DNA of 64,000 nucleotides from Ectobius pallidus. Lineage: Eukaryota > Arthropoda > Insecta > Blattodea > Ectobiidae. The position numbers were made by a program, and so were the translations under genes. Below, one piece after another: positions 55,417-64,000 of the stretch. Under the pieces are notes generated by a model, which was not told the origin of the DNA, did no database searches, and saw nothing but the letters and a program-made list of their open reading frames with translations. Numbering within the stretch: the stretch's first letter is position 1; each line of letters begins with the position of its first letter. The stretch spans positions 134,600,039 through 134,664,038 of the forward strand of contig CAXKWD010000006.1 of NCBI GenBank assembly GCA_964059195.1. The letters are read 5' to 3'.

Positions 55417-57159
55417 GTGGAGTGGGATAGGAGAGCTGAGCCAATCAGGGTGCAGCTACCTCCCCTAGCCAGGAACTCTACGAGCGGTGAGACTCGCTCC
55501 TAAGGTATATTCATAAAAACCCAGAGACGTTGTGGAGGTAATCCTACTCTACAGTACATGAACCCAGATAATAACAATTAACAGTACTATATTTTTCTGC
55601 CTTTAACTGTGACAAAAATGCAGATAATATCAAATTAACTGTGTGGGAAATAATTGTTAACTGTTTTATCTTCTCTTTAATTAATTTTACGCACAGTTAA
55701 CCGTTCATATTGGTGTTCTATATTATTTACATGTTGCATAGGCTACTGTTCCGACGTAAGTTATAACTTTTTTGCTTGATTAGATTATTTATAAAAGAGA
55801 AAAATCGTTTCAATAAATGCTAATTTTTACATTTAATAAAAACTATGCACGGAATTTGGTCCGTTAAAATATCATAACCATTCTCCCCACTTCCTACCTC
55901 ACCTCCCTCAGTTACAGAAATCAGACTTCCATGAAATGAATGCTGAATAAGCGGTATGGATGTTTAAAATATCATTCATGTCCTTCGGTTTGTTTAGATT
56001 TGAACATTTTTTTGTTTCATTTATAGAAGACGAAATAAATATATGCCGATACTTAAAAACTAACTATACGTGGAGCAATCGGTCTAACCTGCAACTTACG
56101 GAGATAATTCACCAAATTAAACAGATGGCATCAGTATATAACTTCCCCGGTCGGTCGGGTTAGACCACTGTTGCGTTTATTTGTTTTAATGCACTAGTTA
56201 TTAATTTAACAATTTTCCTTGAAATTACGTCAAAAAAGCTACACGAAATATATAAATGCTCGTTATAGTATGGTTGGGTAAAATACTGCGTCACAAACCG
56301 AAGAGTTGCGTCGATCTTCAGTGAAGTCACTGTGATTTTAAATAGGCCTAATCCTGCTTTTGAGCCCTTGGATGTGGATTTTATTGAGCGCTACTTGAAA
56401 TGAGTAACAGGAGCAACCTTAAGGCAAAAGCAGACGATAAAATATTCACCACCTCCATGTATTCATTTTCAGATACTCGTTTTCTATTAACCGTTAATTG
56501 TCTCTAACGGCATAGATATAGATATAGTTTACTTAAAAAATTGTAAATAACGTGTACAGAAAATTTCGCCATCCTATATATTTAGCACTTTATTCAATGG
56601 AAAATACTAATATTACCATTTCCATATTTTTAATTCGTGCTCAGTTTTGAATAATAAAGTCAATTCCAACAGTTTATAGAGAGTAGAACTTAATTTTAAA
56701 CGCTGGGAGTTTGAATCAATACCAGGATTAGTGAGAACTGAAATAAAAAAAAAAGAACGACCGGCATATAATGAATTCACATGATGTCTAACATTCTGTC
56801 TGTTCATGCCCACCACTCTGAAATGCATCAATAGGAATCATATATGCCTTCACAGCTCAGTCGCCTTTGAAGTCTTTGTTAGAGTTCGATAATTAAATTT
56901 CCTATCACTGCAGCTTATCTCCCGCTCCCCCCGTGAAAACATTTCACTTATTCCATGATTATATAAATTCCGCAAAGAGAGAACGCTGCTATATTGTCCT
57001 TGTTCCAGTAAAAAAAATCCTCATGGGTTGTTTCGATGAATATTTTAGAATCTGTGTAATTAGTCTAGTCGATAGATGAAATCTGTGGCTAAATTTTCCT
57101 ATTCAACAGTTATAACAAAAACCTACATAAAAATTTTAATATGATAAAAGTGCTTTATG
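55417..57159. other. Non-coding AT-rich stretch
   Basis: Nothing recognised. Confidence 0.4.
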
Positions 57160-57320
57160 TTAGAACTATTCTCCGTGGCTCTACATACCTTGGGGGCAGG
57201 GCCTTCTATCCGACCGCTGCGTCATGTATCAGATGGTATAAAATTGGGGCATATGGCCAGCATGCCGAAACCACGGCCATTGTTGATGGCTTTCGTGACT
57301 GGAGGTGCTAATTCTTTAAA
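57160..57320 (-). mobile_element. SINE C fragment
   Basis: The plus-strand text follows 12612-12765 of SINE C ('CCGACCGCTGCGTCAT', 'CAGCATGCCGA', 'CACGGCC', 'GTGACTGGAG'). It lacks the tRNA head. Confidence 0.65.
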
Positions 57321-57824
57321 ACAAATATACGAAATATTTATTTTGTAAAATCCTCCATTTACTGATGGGTTAAGCCAAACCCGATAAAATTAGTATTGCC
57401 AGAAATAAATTCTTATTTCCCAGATCCAACGGATAGTAACCAATATCGCATTAAAATGTAAACATGTTGTTGTTAGTTAAGAATCGTAAGAAATAAGGGA
57501 ATAGAAAATATGCTTTCATCATAGCTTATAAAGAAGCACCTAAATGATTTTGCTTTCTGAATAAAAATCCCTTTAGGCAAGCCTACAGGCTGAGGTAGAT
57601 TTCGAAGTGCTTTTGGTTTAATTTATTGTCGCTGCGTAGCACTCTTCTTCTTTAGCCTTGGCATGACAAACCCGCAATTATAACTGCAAAAAAGAGGAAA
57701 GAGCACTTTTTCAAAAATTCAAATCTCGCCTTATGTGAGAACTATCAAGAAACTAGTTAGTGATTTGTAGAGTACTCATCAAGAGCTTACCCACCAGACG
57801 TAGTTTAAAAAAATCGAATTTCCA
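57321..57824. other. Non-coding, nothing recognised
   Basis: AT-rich. Confidence 0.4.
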
Positions 57825-57859
57825 TCCCCCCCACCCCCACTCGTACCCCCAAAACCCCC
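57825..57859 (-). other. Potential G-quadruplex motif
   Basis: The minus strand carries four G-runs of 5, 5, 5 and 7 with loops of 4, 7 and 1 nt. A second C-run cluster lies at about 57966-57991. Confidence 0.7.
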
Positions 57860-59384
57860 GAATAGTTGGTGTCACTGTGAACTCCATAGGGAGTACTCTA
57901 ATTATTTCAAACAAAGTTTCCCTCTATACTTCATAGGGGCCGATATATAAATGTTTTAAAATTTCACCCCCCTCCCCCGACCACCCCCTTGGGCCAATTT
58001 TGCTCATTAACGAAGTTGTCCGAACTATTGGGCCTAGAAATAACATAATAAAATTTGGTTCAAATATCTTCAAAATTACGACCGCTAGCGTGTTATATAT
58101 AAATATCAGGCTTTTTTTGAACAGCCGGTGGTTTCATACTTAGGGAGGCATGAAACGTAAAGATATGAAAGAATTTTTCGAAAGTCATGACATGGTATCG
58201 ATTGCAATAGGTAGATTTTTCTTCGAAATCTACCTAAAAGTGTGTCATTTTTAAGTGGTCAAACTATATAAGGCTTTCTCACTGTTGTTTCTGATCCCCC
58301 AGAAATTCAAATAGCCGTTTTATGTTTCACTAATTAGGGAAATTACTGTCATGAAATGTGGAATGCATTGTGAATTAGTAGTTATTTACATTACACACTA
58401 ATGCAATTTCAGTAATTGTTAAAAGGGGATATTTGCATTCAGAATACAATATACTCGCTTGCGACACTAGCTCCATATCGTACTAATAACATTTCCCCGG
58501 ATAATAGTTTGGAACTAGGCAGTCGTCGTGGCACAAATTGAAGCAGTTTCTAAAGTGTTATTTCCGTCCATGCTTTTAGAATTGCATAAACACGTCGTAA
58601 GAAAGAGGAGATAAAGTGTTTTAATATCACTACTCTCTCCATTGGAAAGCTCTTCAATGTGTTCGCCTTGCTGCTATATTGGAATTCACCACGAACAGAC
58701 ATGTATGGACAGCTTCCAATAACACATTCTCCCACTTATTATTATTCCTTTCACTATTGACATGACGGCTCGTAGAGAATGAAACTTTGTTCCTATGTTA
58801 ACGGAAATAACAGTTTATGTACATCAAATAGAACCTAAACACGAATAGAACCTATTCAACTATTCACCTATTCAGATCGATGTAACAGTAGCTATGTTCA
58901 TTACATAGAAAAATTCAAACTTCTAATGAGGAAAATTTATCCCAATTTTTATGCTTAGATATATAAAATTTATGCTTAGATCTGTACCGTTCAAAAATGA
59001 ATGTACAATCTCCAGGTTAAATACATTTAGAAATCTTGTAGCACCACATAATTATATTAACTAAATAAATAATTGCTCGGACTATTCAATAGGATTAGAT
59101 TTCCAGGATCAAGTAAGTAAATAATAGAATAAAGTGCAAATGAAACAAAGTCAATATAATGCTTGATTCAGGCCCGCTTTAGTTAGTGCTATTTCATGTG
59201 AGGGTATTTTTATGGACCTACGTAGTATAATATTTGCAACTGCATACCAAGATTGTTATTGCTGTCCGTAGTCCTATGAATATTATCTACCCTAATGGGA
59301 GTCAGTTTAAGAGCTTAATTGTACTCGTTCTCTGAAATCTTACGCTGATGAAACAGTGAAACACTCGTTTAACAATATTGAAAT
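57860..59384. other. Non-coding AT-rich stretch
   Basis: Nothing recognised beyond the C-runs near 57966. Confidence 0.4.
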
Positions 59385-59392
59385 TCCTGGAC
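59385..59392. repeat. 8-bp target duplication, left (hAT-A copy 2)
   Basis: TCCTGGAC, identical to 60047-60054. Confidence 0.9.
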
Positions 59393-60046
59393 TAGGGTTC
59401 GTATGTTTATGACCTGAAAAAGTGGAAAATGTGACTGCAAACATCACCTTAAAATGACTAAACATGGCACAAAAATTCTAGAGATGACTAATAAATAAAA
59501 CTTGACTTTCTAAAAATAAATGTTCCAATTTAAAACGTATAATGACACTAAATTATCACATCACATTAGTTCAATCAGATAATCACTTTCTAACAATTTT
59601 ACAAGTTATTTACAGTTTTACTTGTAAAGAACTTCTAACCTGTTAATGTTTCTAGATACCACTGCAAATTTGAACTGAAAATATTTTTAAAACATTTCTA
59701 TTGGAAGTTGTTAACAACAAGGAGGAAGAGGTAACTGTTATATTACTTGTTAACCTTAACATTTCAGTTACAGTAAAACCAAAATATTCGGACTCTCTTT
59801 CGGAAAAAAGTCTGCAGTTTAGTGAACATACTGCATAGTTATGCTCTTTTACCGAATTTATAACTGAAATATGACGTTAAATTACAAATATGACCTAAAT
59901 ATGACCGAGACCATGAAAATGACCGAAATATGATTTTACGTGCAAAATAAAAACGGTCCAATTAATATAACAAGTGTGAAATTCATGTTTAATTTGTGCT
60001 TGAGGTCAGGATAAAAATATGACATCTCATTAGCATCCGAATCCTA
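59393..60046 (-). mobile_element. Non-autonomous hAT-type element (hAT-A, copy 2)
   Basis: Inverted ends TAGGGTTCGTATGTTTATGA and, on the right as reverse complement, TAGGATTCGGATG. The interior matches 41344-42001 in reverse complement throughout, including subterminal ATATGAC motifs. It is flanked by an exact 8-bp duplication. Confidence 0.9.
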
Positions 60047-60054
60047 TCCTGGAC
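60047..60054. repeat. 8-bp target duplication, right (hAT-A copy 2)
   Basis: TCCTGGAC. Confidence 0.9.
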
Positions 60055-60147
60055 ATACACCACTTTCTATTCTGAGTGCCTCGTAGGCTATATGAAATAC
60101 ACCCAAAAGTTTACCGGTAGGTGTACCGGACATTACCAACAGAAATA

Positions 60148-60236
60148 AGCTATATATATATAGCTTATATATATATAGCTTATATATATAGCTTATATAT
60201 ATATAGCTTATATAGCTTATATATATATAGGCTATA
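60148..60236 (+). repeat. AT-rich minisatellite (TATATATATAGCT)n
   Basis: About six imperfect copies of a 10-16-bp unit made of (TA)n plus AGCT. The tyrosine/isoleucine-rich frame across it is an artefact of the repeat. Confidence 0.9.
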
Positions 60237-63200
60237 TCGGCATATTTTGTTCATGCATCACAGGTTTTTGGATTATTTTCTTCCTTGTATAGACTATTTC
60301 CAATATACTCGATGTACTGGACATACGACGCCAAATGCATTATCATGTTTTCGATAACAGACAGGACAACATGTGCACAATTTAAGGTACTAGCTATTGC
60401 ACAATGGATGAAATTACCTCCCTCCATTTAATATCGTATAGACTGTTTAAAACTGAAAGTTCACATCATTGATTTCAATCTCATTGATTATCCACAGCTG
60501 ATTAGTCACACAAACCTCAGCTTTGTATCGAAACAGTCCGACTGATAACATAAACTGCCATATTTCACTGCTATTAGAAAACTAAATTGATTCCTAACAA
60601 AAGGTTTTCCGCGCCAAGGAATTCAATTATTGAATATCGCATTTCCCGGCTAAAAGCTGATGTCGACTGTGTATAAATAATTTCTGCAATTAAAATACAT
60701 TAATGCTTTCAGCATGACTGTAGGCTACTTTTAAATTCATTATCTCTTTCAGGGAACTGAACATGAATACGACAATACTTCACTGGAACCTTGGTATAGT
60801 AGGGTTTTTCATTACATACCCAGGCGGCTTCAAAGGAATAAATCTTTAAGTAGGTGTTTCTTTATGTTATTTGATCTAAGTCGGTCTTGGTTTCCGCTTT
60901 CCAAAACATAAGCAACGTTGCATTATTTTCTCATTGTTATCTCTGACCTCAGTATTTCCCTATTTCACTCGTGTTATTGTTTACTGTAACTAAATCTTGC
61001 AACCTCGCGTTTCACTCCACGCGGAGTTAACGAGTAGCTGCCACAGCCGTCACAGGAAATTTTTAGATTTTGATTGGCTAGGTAACTGGATGATTGGTGC
61101 GGTAAAAATAAAGAGCATGGGTTGAGCGAAGCGAGGTCTTATTTTTAACTTGACATTTCAGAATTTCGTCTGTTTCTCTGTGAATTTGTTTGTTTGGCAG
61201 TCACGATCAAACGCGATGTTCTATTTTCTTCCAATCTGGCATGAATTTTCTTTGAAGTAAACAACAGCATGCCGGCAGACCTATGTGTAAGAATTTTATT
61301 TTTTGGTTCTGTTTCAAGATGGTGTGGTTTTAATGGTTCCGTTTCATGTAGAGTTCAGCTTCTTTCAACGATTCTAGCCAATCGGTTCGTGCTATACAAA
61401 TTTGAAGACTATTTCCACTCTCGAGTGTAACATTTATGACAATCTTTCCAGTCTATTCTGTATGGTTACCGACATTTCGTTTGTTTTTTTGTGCAGACAT
61501 TTATGTTATGCAGTTGAATTTCTTTCTCCATTTCTCGAAAAGAAAACATTTTAAAATTTTCGGTAATTGAATAATACTCCCTTGAAATTTGCAGGATATC
61601 TTGAAGATGATCTAATGGGCAATTCTACCATGTTTTCTTTTTCATATTTGCAATACTGTAGAACATATGAGTTTTTTAATTATCTATATGCGTAGGTTTT
61701 AAGATAAAATATAAAAATGGGAAATTAAACTAAAAATAGTCACATAACATAATTTCATCTGGTAGAATTATTTTCGAGTTCATAAGCTTTGTGGAAGACC
61801 AAGTACAGGTATTTATGTAAAATGATATTGAAGTTATTTCATTTTGCATGTATAGGCCTTCACCTATTTTTCTATTGTTTTCTTAATGTACCGAACGGAC
61901 GTTCCTGAAACTGAAATTAATGCATAAATCTCTATTTAGGCTATATGCCATTAAAGCAGTATCATGTTTTAAATTATTTCCTAGGCATAAAAATTAATAA
62001 AATGGGATTTTCGTACATCCCCCTTAAGGTCTAAAGGCATGTAGCTCAGTATACATAACAGGTATAGTTACACAGCTGTGATACCAGTGAATAATTCCCT
62101 ATTTTCCCATGCAACGTGCTTAACACGACGGTTCACAAAGCATGTTACGTGAATTCAGAACATATGTAAATTAAATAGATGTTACGAAGACATTAGTGTT
62201 CCCTCTGAATAGCAAAATGAAAATAGATCATTCCGAATGATTCCTATGCATGGATAAATTTAGCTCATATTTATAGTTACTTATGCACTAATGGTACAAT
62301 GTGGGGAAAGCAAAAATAATATATACTACCATGCCGGGGATTGAACAGCGAACCTCTAGAACCGTAATTGAGCTACGGTAAACACTGAGAATAGATCTTA
62401 AATAACGCGTATGTAATTGTTTCTTCCTATGTTTCCACTACTTAAAGTCAAGACATGATTTTTCAGTGTATATTATGCTAATTAGTTCGAAATAATATTA
62501 TCTTCATATAAATACTAGTATTGTGTACTTCCACCATATTGATCCTACGAGAGGTTAAATTTTATCCAGCCACCCATGAAAGGATAAATGAACCCAAAGA
62601 TTTACTCTTGGAAAGATCTAACCCCAGTTTATAGAAACGTTTTTTCTGTCATTTTCATATATGTACCCAGAGGACATTTATCTAGAAACTCGCCATAACT
62701 GTGTGTGATCGTTATCTTTAAATTGTTTCAGTTAGTAAGAGTTATCCTTGTGTAAATTCTGCCCATTGGATAATTTACCCATAGGTATTTCGCGAGTTTA
62801 TAGAAACCAGACATAAATTAGTTAGATTTGCATTACACAATACAGTGTTTTTCATTGCACAATAAAGTGTGTTGCGTATAATTAAGAAACATTTCTTAAA
62901 TATTCGATACATATAAATTTTATAAATTACACTTAAAATACAAAGTCTAAAATATATGATTATTAATATCATAATATTGTCGAAATGTTTTATATTTTAA
63001 ACATGCTATGCTTTTATAGCGTGTTTTTAGTTTATTAATTATATTATGCATAATACTATACATTTGAAAATTTTACTCGTATCGTAGATAAGCTTAACCA
63101 TACTAGCCTAGGTACCGAAACCTCAGCCTGGAGGCCCTTTTCAAGATTACCTTAAGTTGCAAGCTCTACCCACTTTAAAAATGTGTATATTTTAACTTCG

Positions 63201-63239
63201 GTGGTGATCAATGCATCGAATACTTTGCGCAAGCTCAAC
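60237..63239. other. Non-coding AT-rich stretch
   Basis: No exon of the receptor, no other gene and no transposon terminus could be supported. Confidence 0.4.
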
Positions 63240-63530
63240 TAGTCGCATCATGAATGAATTCAATCGTAAGCCAATATTAAGAAATAAGAAGGAACAAAAG
63301 ACATAGGTAAGATTGAAATGTTAAAATTCAATCAGCAGATATGATTATATTCCATGTCTGCAGTAATAAATGTGCCAAACGTTAGAGTTTTTTTAATATG
63401 ATGATACACGTGTGCTGCAAAGAAGGATTAATGACCCAGGTAGGTCAAATTACTGCCACTAGGTGCAGGGAATTCAGGGGGAAAGAACGGGAAATGGATG
63501 AAAGAACATTATCGTCGAAAAAGATTCTTA
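63240..63530 (+). repeat. Dispersed repeat G, partial copy
   Basis: Matches 49500-49790 in order (CGCATCATGAATGAATT, AAGAAATAAGAAGG, 'GGGAAATGGATGAAAGAACA', TTAATCCT). Confidence 0.6.
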
Positions 63531-63714
63531 ATCCTGTATTTTATATATGCATAGACCTACGCCTCCCCGTTTAGTTAAACTATTTTTTTTTTTTACTGTC
63601 ACTCTTTGAGAATTGGGTTAAGTATAACAGGAATGCGAAGCGTATAAATCGAATTGTCTAATCTAACAGAAGAGAACGTTATGTGAATGTATCACATCAA
63701 ATGTTTTATGTTTT

Positions 63715-63870
63715 ATTAAAATTAAAATTAGTCAAACATTAAAAACACTTTTGCTCCACTTACATTATTTATGTACATAAAACACTTTTTGCTCCACTTA
63801 CATTATGAACATAAATAATGTAAGTGGAGCAAAAAGTGTTTTTTAATGTTTGACTAATTTTAATTTTAAT
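63715..63870. repeat. Long palindrome with duplicated centre
   Basis: Left arm 63715-63773 and right arm 63810-63870 are reverse complements apart from two 1-nt length differences in A/T runs. The 36-nt centre holds an extra partial copy of the left arm ('AACACTTTTTGCTCCACTTA'). The family is the same as 10789-10892. Confidence 0.95.
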
Positions 63871-64000
63871 TGAACATGCTCTACTGTATAAAAGACTTCA
63901 TACTGATTTTAATAGTTTTATGTTTTGTTTCCCACTCTATTGACAGTTTTGATGGGTATCTAGAATCCCTTTAACCAGGTAATTATTTCCGTGACCTCCT

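Noticed and set aside
55739..55760. Possible further receptor exon near short plus-strand frames at 55960-56163
   Set aside because: No transmembrane or amine-receptor motifs in any frame.
60121..60357. 78-codon Tyr/Ile-rich frame
   Set aside because: Produced by the (TA)nAGCT minisatellite.

Overview
This window looks like a repeat-packed stretch of an insect nuclear genome. It is AT-rich, has exon/intron gene structure, and carries tRNA-derived SINEs, Helitrons, hAT and mariner DNA transposons and non-LTR retrotransposons. The LINE and SINE tail types (including TAAG-repeat tails) and the very frequent palindrome TAGGCCTA suggest a cockroach or other blattodean. That identification is an inference from recall, not a database match.

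Only two host genes can be supported. The first is a minus-strand exon (11474-12407) of an S1 (chymotrypsin-fold) serine protease. It has an intact catalytic triad, 16 consecutive glycines in the loop next to the specificity pocket, and a clear 3' splice site showing that the start codon lies on an unseen upstream exon. The second is the plus-strand first coding exon (46613-47293) of a biogenic-amine GPCR. It most resembles the alpha-2-adrenergic-like octopamine receptor and ends at a strong splice donor after TM4. The rest of that gene was not found and probably lies beyond the window.

Layout. 1-5330 holds tandem ~150-bp units, an inverted pair of dispersed repeats 3 kb apart and a deleted mariner. 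6012-6515 is a Helitron end with a SINE inserted in it. 10789-10892 is a perfect 50-bp-arm palindrome. 11474-13608 holds the protease exon, a SINE with target duplications and a fold-back mariner. 16499-16974 is another fold-back transposon. 19576-20854 and 29961-31707 are two dimeric non-autonomous Helitrons, the second carrying a nested LINE fragment. 21015-25190 is a LINE with both ORFs open. 27549-28032 is an internally deleted hAT with an 8-bp duplication. 33475-35317 is a composite of dispersed repeat, tandem array and Helitron end. 37527-38169 is a 214-bp tandem triplicate. 38540-40946 is a SINE/LINE-tail cluster. 41336-42676 holds two different hAT-type elements joined at three copies of the same 8-bp target. 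42750-47293 is the receptor's upstream region and first exon. 47590-52472 holds degenerate SINEs, a LINE fragment and a nested tRNA-like palindrome. The rest up to 64000 is mostly unrecognised AT-rich DNA, with a second copy of one hAT family (59393-60046) and a second palindrome (63715-63870).

Apart from the two exons, the LINE is the only element that looks potentially autonomous. The recurring theme is fold-back structure: several unrelated elements, and two simple palindromes, consist of one end duplicated in inverted orientation.
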